Translations under genes and position numbers: made by a program
The notes under the pieces: generated by a model
Database searches by the model: none
Told to the model about the DNA's origin: nothing
The model's input: only the letters and a program-made list of their open reading frames with translations
Assembly: GCF_000002985.6 (NCBI RefSeq)
Contig: NC_003279.8
Location: 3,348,001-3,412,000 of the forward strand
DNA: 64,000 bases
Reading direction: 5' to 3'
Source: Caenorhabditis elegans
Taxonomy: Eukaryota; Nematoda; Chromadorea; Rhabditida; Rhabditidae
Shown: piece after piece, positions 1 to 11,444 of the stretch
Layout: each line of letters starts with the position of its first letter
How positions within the stretch are numbered: position 1 is the stretch's first letter

Positions 1-132
1 AGGCACTTTTTCATAGAAATATATCGCTTCGAGACCGGGTACTGGTGCAAAATCGGCTAAATTTTGTATCTATTTTTCTCGAAAATTTGAATTTTTTCCT
101 CAATTTTCTCGAAATTTCGCCTCGACACTGAC

Positions 133-1891
133 CAAGTAGACAGCAATCATATGAATAGTCTCATCATCCTCATCTTCACCCTGAATATACGGACACCACG
201 AGAGTTTCGGTTGATCCTCGTTTCCCTGTGATTGATATGACGGCCAATTCACGATCGACAGGTATTTCTTTCTGAAAATAATTGAAATTCGATTTTTCTG
301 GATTTTTTTTTCCAATTTTGTAGAATAACTAACGGATCGCATCTGTCAGACACCTCAAATACTACAAGTGAGAGGTCGGCGTTGAGCACGGCGAGGTATT
401 TGTGATGTTGGGCGAAGGCAAGGTCGATTGTACGGAATGGGAAGTCCTGAAGCAATTTTTAAATTAAAAAATCAAAATTTGGCTTTTAAACCTTAAAACG
501 GTGCCTTTGCTTTGTTTGCAAATTGATAAGGTTCATGGATTCACCGACAGACTCGTGAATTGAGCGGAATCCGACGATTGGTCCGTTTGACGTCAAAATT
601 CTCCCGCGTAGATATTGAATCTGAAATAAAAAAATGTATTTAAATTCTGTGTTTTTTTTTTAAATTTACTTTAAAAAAGGAGTATCGTCAATGTGGGAAA
701 TTGTTTTAAAATGTAGTATTTGTATTCAAACTTCCAATTATTGCGAAAGAAAAACGGGAAAAATCCGTTAATATTCAGCATTTAACCGTTGAAATCGACG
801 AAAGTGGCTGAATTTGAATTTCGCGCGCATTTGAAACCTAGGCCACTACACGATTTCTAGGCCATTTTCGTTCAACGAAATATTGATTTAAATGTATTTA
901 TTTCGAACTTTAATTTGTTTTCTTTCTTAGAAAGATTCGATTGATCCTCGTGGCAAAAATTTTGTCAAAAAAAAAATTGTCAAAATTTCGAAAAAAAAGA
1001 GCCAAATTTTGCTAAAATCTGAAATTTCGCACACTTTTCTTTGTCACAGCCGCTGGATTTTAGTTTTTCTGAAATTATCAGCCTTTAATCCTTATTTTGG
1101 TTATTTATCTCGCGGAAATTCGTTGATTGGGACAACTTTTAGGCCGATAGGCATCCAATTTTGATCATTTTTGGAATCCTATCGGCCAAAAAGTTGTCTC
1201 AATCAACGAATTTCCGCGAGATAAATTACTAAAATAAGGATTAAAGGGTGATAATTTCAGAAAAACTCAAATCCAGCGGCTGTGACAAAGAAAAGTGTGC
1301 GAAATTTCAGATTTTAGCAAAATTTGGCTCTTTTTTTTGAAATTTTGACCGGCCATAAAAAATTTTTGGAAAGTTTTTGTGAAGTCTCATTATGAAATTC
1401 GTTGGTTTTGGACCAGTTTTAGTCTATTTGAGCAAAATACCCAGAAACTCTACTCTCCCTTTAAATTTACATTTTCGACGATTTTTCTGACTTAAACTGC
1501 TGAATGTTAGCGGATTTTTCCCGTTTTTCTTTTGCAATAATTGGAAGTTTGAGTACAAATACTATATTTTTAAACAATTTTCCCATTGACGATTCTTAAT
1601 TCTTTAATTCTCTTACATCTCCCTTGTGATCCATAATAACTTTTGTGTGCGCATTCGACGAATCCCGTTCTCGCCCGTTGTCAACGTCCGATGGCGCGTT
1701 CAACTGAACGGTCACATTATTGCCGATTTCGAAGCCAATCGACGACTTTTCTCTCGATATAGTGCTGTAAATCATTTGAATTTTTGAATTTCCATACAGG
1801 AAAACGATAAATAAATCGATATTCGTCCTGGCCCAACTCACTATTTCTCCACAACGACGTCTGGCGACTGCAAACCGTGTGAATCGACCAT
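133..1891 (-). CDS. EDC4/Ge-1-like mRNA-decapping scaffold, 5' part (WD40 region)
   Basis: Partial gene running off the left edge; 5' end inside. Exons: 1842-1900 (ATG at 1891, just after a TTTTCAG acceptor that is probably a trans-splice site), 1617-1764, 492-620, 334-446 and 133-271. All junctions keep phase. Visible peptides include SSIGFEIGNNVTVQL, then IQYLRGRILTSNGPIVGF, FRTIDLAFAQHHKYLAVLNA and KLSWCPYIQG followed by an acidic run. From memory, the order of an EIG-NVTV start, a YY-G-L strand, a V-DLAFA blade and an IWCPFIPEESED-like loop matches the N-terminal WD40 domain of human EDC4. EDC4 holds DCP1 and DCP2 together in P-bodies. The intron at 621-1616 carries a large foldback element. 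The identification rests on remembered motifs, so a Seh1-like WD protein remains possible. Confidence 0.7.
680..1595. repeat. Large foldback (inverted-repeat) element, copy 1
   Basis: The two halves are inverted complements around about position 1160. The arms near 1000-1150 and 1165-1330 match closely, for example CAGCCGCTGGATTT against AAATCCAGCGGCTG and CTCGCGGAAATTCGTTGATT against its complement. The outer arms near 690-780 and 1500-1590 also pair, though the intervening parts have diverged. It lies in an intron of the EDC4-like gene. No ORF is visible inside, so it is a non-autonomous foldback (MITE-like) element. A second copy begins at 63733. Confidence 0.9.
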
Positions 1892-2396
1892 CGGAATACC
1901 CTGAAAACTTGGAAACCTTGATTTTTAATCAAAAATTATTAAATTCGGAACATTAAAACTGGTTAAAACCGAAAAAATTAGCAGAGACGCCGAGAGAACA
2001 ACAAAAAAACACTTGCAAACAAGTGAAAGTGTTTCTGCAAATGTACACCGTGACGACAAATTGCGGACTGAGAACTCTCGATGGAAAGGAGACGGAGAAA
2101 CGTGGGAATTAGAAATGTGAGGGAATAGATAACTTTCAAAGCTGAAAAGTGTATTTTGAACAGCGAAATATTAGTAATATAATAGTAACTCATTTGAGCC
2201 AACAATATTCAAACTTTTTAATTGAAATTCACAATGATTTTTTCTGGAAAAGTCACAGGTTCGTTTCAGGCATTCTCAAATTGTGGGGTCTCATTTATTT
2301 AATTAAAAATTTAAATAAATATTCAAGTATATACTTTTTACTTAAGTAAAAATATTTATTCTCAAATTCGCACCGAAGCTAGGGGGAAAACCCCTA

Positions 2397-2543
2397 CTAG
2401 AGTTCAATATTCATGGTTTGTCCCTGCGATTTGACAGCTTCTCCATGCTTGTTCTTGAATCCGGCACGAAGCATCTCCACCTCATCCCCTTTATTCGGAT
2501 TCTGACCTTTGCTCTTCGAGCCCAATTTTTGCATTTGGCTCAT
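2397..2543 (-). CDS. Small 48-residue protein gene, unknown family
   Basis: An uninterrupted 49-codon frame starting MSQMQKLGSKSKGQ and ending GQTMNIEL, followed by a TAG stop. An AATAAA signal lies downstream on the same strand (complement of 2355-2360). The protein is hydrophilic and Lys/Gly/Gln-rich with no membrane segment. Base composition is clearly less AT-rich than the flanks. The gene lies about 500 bp upstream of the EDC4-like gene on the same strand, so the two could form an operon. I do not recognise the family. A preceding TTTATTTCGCCGAAAG could be a weak trans-splice acceptor. Confidence 0.55.
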   Translation of the reverse strand: MSQMQKLGSKSKGQNPNKGDEVEMLRAGFKNKHGEAVKSQGQTMNIEL

Positions 2544-2814
2544 CTTTCGGCGAAATAAATTTTTTGATTTTAAAGTTCATATGTGGGAGTTGGATTAGCC
2601 ACGTGGATATTTTCGGGAGTTCAGGGTCACGTTCACGGGATCATCATGTTTTAAAAATATTTATTCCCCCATTTTTACAGAATTTCACAAATTTTTTCTG
2701 TATTTTCAGAGGAAAAATTGGTTTTAGTTGTCACTGAACGTTCTGAACAGAGAAAAATTTCAGAAATACGGTAATAGGTCTCGAAGCGACCGAATTTTTT
2801 ACATTGCAAAAGAC

Positions 2815-3350
2815 AGCGCGCCTTTAAGGAGTACTGTAAAAAAAATCGAAAGATATGTGAAAATATTTTTCATTAGTATTACGGGAATACAAAATGCTGA
2901 GAATGCATATTGCGCAACATATTTGACGCGCAAAATATCTCGTAGCGAAAACTACAGTAATTCTTTAAATGACTACTGTAGCGTTTGGGTCGATTTATCG
3001 GCTCGATTTTTGAAATTTTTTGAAGTAAAAGATGATAGTAAGAGATGATAGTAAGAGAGTAAGAGAGTAAAAGATGATGATGGATTATTACTGCTACTAA
3101 TGGAAAAAAATAATTTCAAAAATCGAGCCGATAAATCGACCCAAACGCTACAGTAGTCATTTAGAGAATTACTGTAGTTTTCGCTTCGAGATATTTTTCG
3201 CGTAAAATCTGTTGTGCAATACGCATTCTCAGAATTTTGTGTTCCCGTAATATGTAAACATTTTTAGGAAACGGGAGACCAACTAGAAAAAATCTGAAAA
3301 TCCAGAGGTCACGAGAAATTGTGAACTACAGTACTCTTTAAAGGTACACA
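2815..3350. repeat. Foldback element with TTTGACGCGCAAAATATCT core
   Basis: The left arm (ending in a GGCTCGATTTTTGAAATT tract near 3018) and the right arm (starting near 3112) are inverted complements. Both contain ACTACTGTAGCG and a ATTCTGAGAATGC-type segment. The outer ends are GCGCCTTTAAGGAGTACTGTA and its complement TACAGTACTCTTTAAAGG. Related half or whole copies occur at about 18285-18430, 26300-26430 and 60450-61105. Confidence 0.85.
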
Positions 3351-3764
3351 CTTTTTTGAATTTATGAAATTGGGAGCTCTGAGACTGCAAAACCGCAAAA
3401 ATTTACATCTGGGCAATATTATGGTAACTCATGCCTATCCACAAATGCCTGTCTCCCTGCTTTTTTTGCCCAAAAACTATGCGCCAAAATTTAAGACAAC
3501 AATGACCACACAGAGAGCGAGTGAGAAAGAGGAGAGAGAGTACATCAAAAAACTAGACAATCATCCCACAGGTTAAAAAAAAGTTCTAACACTTTCGATT
3601 ACGTCTCACTATATTCCCTCTTTTGTTCGGTCAAAGACTATCCAAATTTTGAAAAATAGAATCTATGAAATCCCCTCTTGATCCGATCTCTTTTTGAACA
3701 CACACACACGTATCGACACTTTTTGGCCTCCCGATTTTTTTCTAAGTACACTTTTTTTTGAAAA

Positions 3765-4130
3765 GCAGGCCTACCTACAATACCTACGACTGAATTTTGC
3801 TTGCCTATCAGACCTACGCTTGCCTTGTACCTGCCTAAAAGACTTAGGTATGTCTTGTGCCTGTCTACAATACCTAGGCTTGTCTTGTCCCTGCCTGCAA
3901 TACCTACGCCTGTGTTTTGCCTGCTTAAAAGACCTAGACCTACTTTGTGCCTGCCTATAACCCCTACCAACATTACCTACGCCTGCCTACAAAACCTACA
4001 CTTGCTGATGTTTGCAAATTAATACTGACCAACAACCTTCGAGATCACTCCAAAATCGCACTAAAATAGGCGCAGGCAGGCATGTAGGCAGGTGTGAAGG
4101 TATGCCTACCAATGCCTACCAAACTATATA
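3765..4130. repeat. Degenerate CCTACC/TGCCTG array
   Basis: Repeated TACCTACGCCTG and TTGTGCCTGCCTA units with a loose period near 48 bp. At 4075-4110 the complementary strand version (GCAGGCAGGCATGTAGGCAGG) follows, so part of the array can fold back. Similar sequence recurs at 4620-5070, 28290-28335, 48590-48640 and 56030-56390. It is open in some frames, which gives Cys/Leu-rich spurious ORFs. Confidence 0.75.
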
Positions 4131-4462
4131 GTTGTCTGTGCAGTTTGTCAGTTTTCCCTTTCTCAGCCACCGTATTCAATGCACCATATCCTACGCGCAA
4201 AATTAGCGGCGTGCGTGATGTTTTTCAGACATTTTTGCAACGTGATTAGCTGGAATTTAATGTTTACAATTTCCTCGTGTTCCTTGCTCTTTTCTCTCTT
4301 TTTTCCCCAGAAATAATCACATTTCTTGGCTGTCTATGTGCATGTTACCATAGTGATTAAATCCACCCGCCCCCTTTTTTCAGAAAATAAGAATTCTAGA
4401 AAAAGAGAGAAAAAGTGAAAAATATAATTTCAGGAATTTTGACGAATAGGAGAGCAAATTGA

Positions 4463-7400
4463 ATGGGTTCCGCGCAAGAAATTGCGCTTTCCCTGCTCTT
4501 TTTGATTGCTTCCACAAGTGCTCAGGATTGTCAGAGTGCTCGGTTAACTGCAACGGATGTTTTAGGTGAGTTATTAAGGTACCTTTTAGGTGAGTTGTTA
4601 AGTATTTATCATGCTTGTAGGCTTATCAGTTACCTGCCTGCCTATGTGCCTACCTCAGACCTACCTGCCGTTAGGCTGCAGGCAAAGTAGGTGCGTAGGC
4701 AGGTAGGTAATATATGCCTACTTTAAACCTTCCCAACTATGTGCCTTCCTTATCCCTGCCTGCCTATTTTTTAGCTCATACCTTCCACTCCACAGATTTT
4801 ATTCGAAATTTCAAAAAAAAACAGAAATAGTGGATAGGTACTTCTTGCTCGCCTAGGTGCCTGCCTACCGCCTATTTTATGTTTTTTTAAAACAATATTT
4901 GTAATTTCTTTTGTGATCGATTTATCTCAAGTTCAAAACGGAACTAAACGCCAATTCACTTGCATTTTGGCCGAAGGCATGCATGTAGGCAAAATGTAGG
5001 CATAGGCGACCTTGTAGGCGGACAGATAGGCATTGGTAGCTACATAGCAGGCTTAGAAATATCTAGGCAGAACCTAGATATCTCACGGATCGGCAAGTTT
5101 ATAATCTAGTCAATACACTAAAATTAACGCACAATTGTTTAAAAATATTTTTTGAGAGTTGACAGCAGGCGTATTTTTTGCCTACTTCATCACAATTCAT
5201 CTCTCAGAAACGGTGCAAATCTACAATAACGAGTACGCCCTTGAAGATGACCACATCACGTACGAAATTTCTACATCGCCACCATCAAACTCATTCGATC
5301 AAATCTCCGACTCCATTCGGATTCTGCTCAGCAATCAATCTTCGTGTCCTGAAACTTGTACTGTCACTTTGAATCGGTATATTGACACATTTCAAGGTTC
5401 CTTCTCCATTTTCAGTATAAGATTTAACCTAATATTCCAGGTAACCAGTCAACAACATTATTCTTCGACACAGAGCACTCTTTCTACCTGCCCAGCCATT
5501 ACGAGTGAGTCAGCTAGACATGTGAATATTATATTATTCTTGAAACTTTGATCGTGTGAGATTTTATATGACTCATTTTCAGAAAAGACAACAAAACTAC
5601 ATTTGTCTGCGTCTCCACAAACGGGTCATGCGGTGCTACCGTACCCGTTTACCGGTATTATAAAATTTCAAACGGAGGAGTTTGTAAGCGAGGAGTTGGG
5701 GGGTTTTGAGAGAATCAATTATGATGTTTCAGTTCACGCTTACTCTTTCGACCAGGATGTTATCTATGATGGGTATAATCAGGAATTTCTTCCGATTTGT
5801 TATGCTTGGGAGCTGCCAACAGCGACTGGTGAGTTTTTGCCACTGGGCAAATTTTTTTGTCGACAAATTCGGCAAATTGGAAATTGCCGGTTTGCCGATT
5901 CACCGGAAATTTTTATTTTTTATTTCCGGCAATTAACCGATTTGTCGAAAGTTTTCAATTCCGGCAATTTGCCGATTTGCCGGAAATTCCAATTCCGGCA
6001 ATTTGCCGATTTATCGGAAATTTTTATTTCCGGCAATTAGATGATTTGCCTAAAATTCCAATTCCGGCAATTTGCCGATTTGCCGGAAAAAAATATTTTG
6101 CCGCCTATAGGTATACCGCTGAGTTGTCTGGTAGTAAAACGCGCTTCTTTGAACAAGACACTACTAAATACTACAAAACTCTGCAAATTTTCAGTGGCAA
6201 GTCGACCAACATGTGGAACTCTAAACTTCGACATTCCCCCAGAAGCCTTATCCAATCTGAACATCTACGATAATCAGTTGGCGGGAATCGAACGGGATCA
6301 CTATTATACCACACTTCCCTCCACTGATTCATCTCTAGTGACTTATAATCAAACAGGTGTTCTTGGGAAAGTGTTGACTTCTTCGAAAAGTACCGCATGC
6401 AGCTGCCTGGTTAAATTACTACAACAGTTTGATAATCAAACTGGCTATTTTCGTGAGTCTCACTGATTAGGGAACTTTGGTCGGCTGAAATTTGAAAAAA
6501 AAAAAAAAAAAATTTCAGATCGCTTGGACCACAAATTGATAGCAATGGGTCAAGAATCCAACAGACCCTACGAAGAGTACGAGGAAACTGGAGAGACTGT
6601 GTATTGTGCCAAAAGACTCGGCGACTGTGGAGCCACCTTACCTCTCTGGAAACAATTCCAGTTCTATGACGTTGGTATGACGACGTCCTTTAAGAAATAA
6701 TATAGTTTTTTGGTTATTGGTTTTTAGACACCATGTACACCACAGACTCCACACCAATCCCCATGTCCTATATGTATCCACAGACCCCTCTCTGCTATAT
6801 CTGGCCGGCTAGTTATGCTCCAAACGCATCTCGTATTGTAACGGGAACGATGGCTCCAGCAGCACCTCCAGTGCCAACAATGGCTGCAACATTCGGAGAC
6901 ACAGGCCAGACAGGTTTAGTTTTCTTTTCGAAAGTATTATTTTACGACTAACTCTGGTAAATCGATTCTGATCGAGGTCGAAGTCAGTCCAATCGAAAGC
7001 CAAAGTGTGCCAAAACTGCGGGTATTTGCGTCGATTGGACTCACTTCGACGTCAATCAGAATCGATTTACCAGAGTAACATGGACATTTTCAGGTGTGAC
7101 ATTGCCCGGTGTAACCGAATCAACTCCATCTACCCTCACCACAGGTGCTACATTGCCTATGGGAATGACACAATCCACCCCCGTTACTGGAGCAACTGGA
7201 TCTACAGGTAGGCATCACAGTTCGGATATCTTATTTAAAGTTCCCCCCAGCAAAATTTTAGACACCATGCAACCAATGGGATCAACAGGAATGACACCAC
7301 TTACTCCAGTAACTGGAGGCACTGGGGTGACACTGTCCACTCTGATGACACAGCCCACCCCATTCACACCAGGAACGGGTGCAACTGGAGCACCCGGTCA

Positions 7401-10400
7401 GCCATTCACGGGAGTCACAATGCCCGTAGGATCTTCCGGGATGACACCACCCACGCCAGTTACTGGTGGTACTGGACCCACTGAAACGACAGGTTAATCT
7501 TAGATCTCTTTTGATGCCCATTTTAAACTTTCAAGTATCTTTCCAGGCGTAACAATGCCTCTCGGATCTACCTGGATGACGACACCTACGCCAGTTACTG
7601 GTGGTACTGGAGGTAAAGTTAGGACTTCCATGTAGACGCCAACACGCCTGCCTGACTGCCTCGCGAGCCGCGCTTTCTGTATAGTGTGCTGTAAAGCACC
7701 AAGCCTTCGATTTCACGACATAATGCAGAATTGGGGAGATTAGGCTGGCGTGAGACAGGCAGGTTTCAGGCAGCCGGCAGGCTACTCAAAGTCCTCCAAC
7801 TCAATTTTAGGTACGATGGGACCTATGGGATCTACCGGGGTGACACAAGCTTCTCCTGTAACTGGAGCAACAGGTCAGTCTTATATCTCTTGTTTTTCCC
7901 GTTTTATATTCCCAACTCCTTTTCAGGATTCACTATGCCAACTGGGATCTCACAATCAACCCCGGCGATCGGGGGCACTATGGGTTCTACCGGGATGACA
8001 CTAACCACACTTGTAGCAGGGAGTACTGTAGTTACTCCAATGACGGAGGCGACAGGTAGATCATAGGTTCAATATCCTTGTTCAAAATCCTGATCTAATT
8101 TTAGGCGCTTTCTTGTCTGCTGGGTCAACTGCTATGACTCCGTCCACGCAGGGCACTGGAGCAACAGGTAGCATATTCAGTGGAAACTTATCCTAGATTA
8201 AATCTGCTATTTCAGGTGTCACAATGTCCACCCCTGGAACTATGGCCACTGGGACAACTCCAATGACTCCAACTGTCAGTGTCTGGGGTACGAACACTCC
8301 AGCGGTGACCCCTGCATCGCCAACTACAATACGGCTAGCGGATCCAGGTGCTGTCACGCCTGGCTTGATTCTTCCAGTGACCACTCCTGGCAGTCTTGTG
8401 ACAAACGGTAAGAAGTTTTATCCTGGAAATAGAGATCAGAAATAAAATTCCAGATCCGGTGATGGACACCGAAGCCCCTTTTGATCTACCCACTGCTGAA
8501 ACCTTCACCCTTTCCAACTTCTGGCTCACGACACCGTCTTCAGCTCCGAGCATTGTCCCATCAACACCCACGATATCTCCAGCACCTCTTCCAACCACTG
8601 GAAGCTCTGGAGGCCCGGATGTTACAACTCCCGCACCACCGGTCATGGTTACAGGACCGCTGATCTTTATCATCCCGACAGTGATACCATCGACTATGCC
8701 CACAACACCTGAACCTCCCACAATCTCCTCCACCTTCACACCAGCAGCAACCCAGGCTTCTCCAGCAACCCCAACGCCTCAACACGTAGCTCAGTCTGCT
8801 CCGACTAATTCCATAATTGGTGGATCTCTGGACAGTTTCACAAATCCTCCAATAATTGCTGCACTCATAAGCTCGTCGGCAGCTTCCCCACCAGCAGTTC
8901 AGAGTGATATCCCACACGCGGTGCTGACAACAGTTGATCCTCTTACTTCAACTACTGGATCAACTAGGAGTACCGAAGATCCAGGTGAGACTAGTAAGTG
9001 GAGCTTCCCTCAACAATCAGGATTTCAGGAATAATCTGGAAGGCCGGTGATTGGATCAGCAGCACGTGGCATTCAGTATTTGGTGGGAGTGATAAGGTGC
9101 AGAATGTGGCGAGTCCTGTGAGCATGAACACATTCACGACAACACCACAGCCGATGGGAGGACTTGTTGGAAGTTTTATTAACTCGACGGGAAACTTCTA
9201 CAATGACACCAAGGCGTTTATTGGCAACACAATTAATGGTTAGTCAGAATGGGAATTGAGTTTTGTGCTCGCCGAGCATTGCTCGGAAATTTACTAATCA
9301 AAAGGTCAATTTTTCCAGGCGTCACAAACTCTAACGGAAGTTTCATCGAAAATAAACTTGACAGCACCGGCGATTTCTTGTCCAATGCCTGGAATTCGCT
9401 TACCTCAAATAATTCAACGGGTGGTGGGAATGGCACGTGGATCAGTGGGGCTCTAAATAGGTAGGCGATAGGCAGGCATGTAGGCTTGAAATATACACAT
9501 TTCCCTGTACAGAAAAAGATAATTTCAGCACCGGAAGATTTCTAACGAACACCTGGAATTTGCTCGGAAATTGTAATGGAACTGCCGGAAACTTTGTGAA
9601 CAACACTCAAACTTGGATCGGCGGCGCGGTGGACAGGTAGGTGACACCCAGGAGTGGGCAGCCATTGCTGCTCGGCAAATCGCAAAACTGCCGGTTTGCC
9701 GATTTGCCAGTTCGCCAATTTTCCGAAAATTCTTTGCTGGAAATTTTTGATTCCGGTATTTTGCCGGTTTGCTGATGTGCCGGAAATTTCAATTCGGGCA
9801 ATTGGCCGGTTTGCCGATTTTCCGGAAATTTTCAATTCCGGCAACTTGCCGGTTTGCACGTTTGCGGGAAGTTTCAACTCCGGCAATTTGTCGGTTTGCC
9901 GGAAATTTTCATTTTCGGCAAAGTGCTGAAATTTCCAAAACATATGCCCGTGTAAAACCAAAATTTTCCAAAATTGCCGTTTTTCCGACAAATTCGGCAA
10001 ATCGGTATTTTGTCAGTTTTTGGATTTGCCGGAAATTTCAATTCCGGCAATTTTCTGATTTGCCAATTTGTCGGGAAAAAAATCGTTTGCCGCCTACCCC
10101 AGGTCACGACTACGACTACGGTCACTAGAAGAATCTCTATTTCAGCACCGGAGATTTCCTTTCGAATACCTGGAATTCTTTAAGTTCCAACAACACAAGC
10201 GGTAATAGCACGTGGATTGCCGGAGCTCTAAATAGGTTTGCTCCGCCAAGAAAAATAATTTAAAAATCTCTCCAATTCCAGTACCGGAGGATTTTTGACA
10301 AACGCGTGGAACACAATAGGAAGCAATAATGGTACTTCTGGGAATATTGTTAACAACACACAGACTTGGATAGGCGGCGCTGTTGACAGGTAATTAAAAT

Positions 10401-11387
10401 GGATGGCCTTGAAAAAGTTAGGCCATGAGCTTTAATTTCAGCACCGGAGACTTTCTTTCAAATGCCTGGAATTCTTTGAAATCGGAAAATAGTTCCAGTG
10501 GCGCTTTTGTGAATAACACGCAAACTTGGATTGGTGGACAAGTCGACAGGTATGTTTAAAGTTATGTTTTTACTACGTGGCCTAGAAAACCTCAGAAAAT
10601 CCCTTTTTGCAGCCACGCAGTAAAAACCAACTCTGTGTGCAAACACGGAAAAAGTGCACCATATCTTACGCGCAAGTTCGAATTTTTCTGAAATTTCAGC
10701 ACCGGAGATTTCCTGTCAAATGCGTGGAACTCGCTGAAATCGGATAATAATTCTACGAACAGCACGCAAACGTGGATTGGCGGAGCTTTGAATAGGTAGG
10801 TTTTTCTACGTAGTTTCCTTAAAGGCGCACGGGTTTAATGGGATGGGTCTCACAACGGGAAAAGTTTATGGTAGCACTTTTTGACTTTCTTCCCTGCGGA
10901 ATTTTCATTGATTTTTCATGGTTTTTTGACAAACGTATATTTATTTATTTTTAAAAACTAAAATAAAACATTTAAAAACTATGAAAATCGATGGAAATGT
11001 TACGGTACTCTTTAAAGGCTAACAACTTTTTGAATTTAATGTAAAATTGTCGTGTCGAGACCGGGTACCGTATTTTTGACACAAAAATATATTAATTTTT
11101 TTTTCAGCACCGGACAATTCTTCTCAAATGCTTGGAACGAAACAAAGGAACACTCTGGAAATATTATCGATTCATCGAAAACGTGGATCAGTGACAAGTT
11201 GGACGGCGATTCGGCAACTGGAAGTCCAATCAGTGATCCAACAGTAATCCCATTGGCAGCACTTCCACCATTAAGTCCTGTTGGAGGAGTTGCAAGTGTG
11301 ATTCTTCCCGTCGTTCGCTCAGCAACTGAAGAACCATCGAAAGTCGAGTGGAACGGTGGATTGATCAGTGGTCCGTTATCTGGATAA
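4463..11387 (+). CDS. Secreted mucin-like Thr/Pro-rich protein with duplicated exon modules
   Basis: 24 exons join in phase to about 1230 residues: 4463-4565, 5208-5396, 5441-5504, 5583-5683, 5733-5828, 6195-6452, 6519-6674, 6728-6913, 7094-7207, 7262-7492, 7547-7612, 7811-7873, 7927-8055, 8105-8167, 8216-8407, 8454-8993, 9029-9238, 9319-9460, 9529-9636, 10146-10235, 10282-10389, 10442-10549, 10700-10795, 11108-11387. The N-terminus has a signal peptide (LSLLFLIASTSAQ). Residues to about 380 form a Cys-containing region, followed by a Thr/Pro/Gly-rich stretch with repeated GVTMPxGSTxMTxxTPVTGGTG modules. Then come seven STGDFLSNAWNSL...TWIGGALN repeats, rich in N-glycosylation sequons. There is no C-terminal membrane segment. 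Likely an extracellular, cuticle- or lumen-associated glycoprotein, but the family is not recognised. The ends of exons 2 and 16 have nearby alternative sites. Confidence 0.85.
4620..5070. repeat. CCTACC/GCAGG array in intron 1 of the mucin-like gene
   Basis: TACCTGCCTGCCTATGTGCC and its complement GTAGGTGCGTAGGCAGGTAG alternate here, so the array contains small inverted units. It is the same family as 3765-4130. No coding exon is apparent. Confidence 0.7.
5840..6112. repeat. CGGCAA-type satellite cluster
   Basis: Four to five tandem copies of a palindromic unit, TTTGCCGGAAATTCCAATTCCGGCAA split over about 50 bp. It fills most of intron 5 of the mucin-like gene. The right end is TTGCCGCCTATAG. 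The same family occurs at 9655, 26463, 38870, 57185 and 59590. Confidence 0.9.
6948..7078. repeat. Short intronic hairpin
   Basis: ACTCTGGTAAATCGATTCTG at 6951 pairs with CAGAATCGATTTACCAGAGT at 7057-7076. The inner parts (AAGTCAGTCCAATCGA against TCGATTGGACTCACTT) also pair. It occupies most of a 180-bp intron and has no ORF. Confidence 0.9.
9655..10095. repeat. CGGCAA-type satellite element in an intron
   Basis: Starts near AGGAGTGGGCAGCCATTGC and ends TTTGCCGCCTACCCCAGG, so the ends are degenerate inverted repeats. The interior is many copies of TTTGCCGGAAATTTCAATTC. It fills the intron 9637-10145 between two duplicated exons. Confidence 0.9.
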
Positions 11388-11438
11388 TTCTTAAAAAGTA
11401 CAATAATGCTCTGTCATATATGCTCATAATATATTGTT

Positions 11439-11444
11439 AATAAA
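11439..11444 (+). terminator. AATAAA polyadenylation signal of the mucin-like gene
   Basis: A canonical hexamer about 52 bp after the TAA at 11385-11387, at the usual distance for a nematode 3' end. Confidence 0.8.

Larger units (their letters stand above)
2544..4462. other. Gene-poor divergent intergenic region
   Basis: Lies between the minus-strand mini-gene and the plus-strand mucin-like gene. It holds a foldback element (2815-3350), a pyrimidine-rich CCTACC/TGCCTG array (about 3765-4130) and a TGCACCATATCC-ACGCGCAA motif (about 4180). Short ORFs here (3364-3576 and 3638-3973) are repeat translations or lack any splice or start support. A TTTCAG acceptor at about 4430 probably marks the 5' end of the next mRNA. 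Confidence 0.6.

Noticed and set aside
3638..4022. Cys/Leu-rich ORFs on both strands
   Set aside because: They are translations of the degenerate CCTACC/TGCCTG array.
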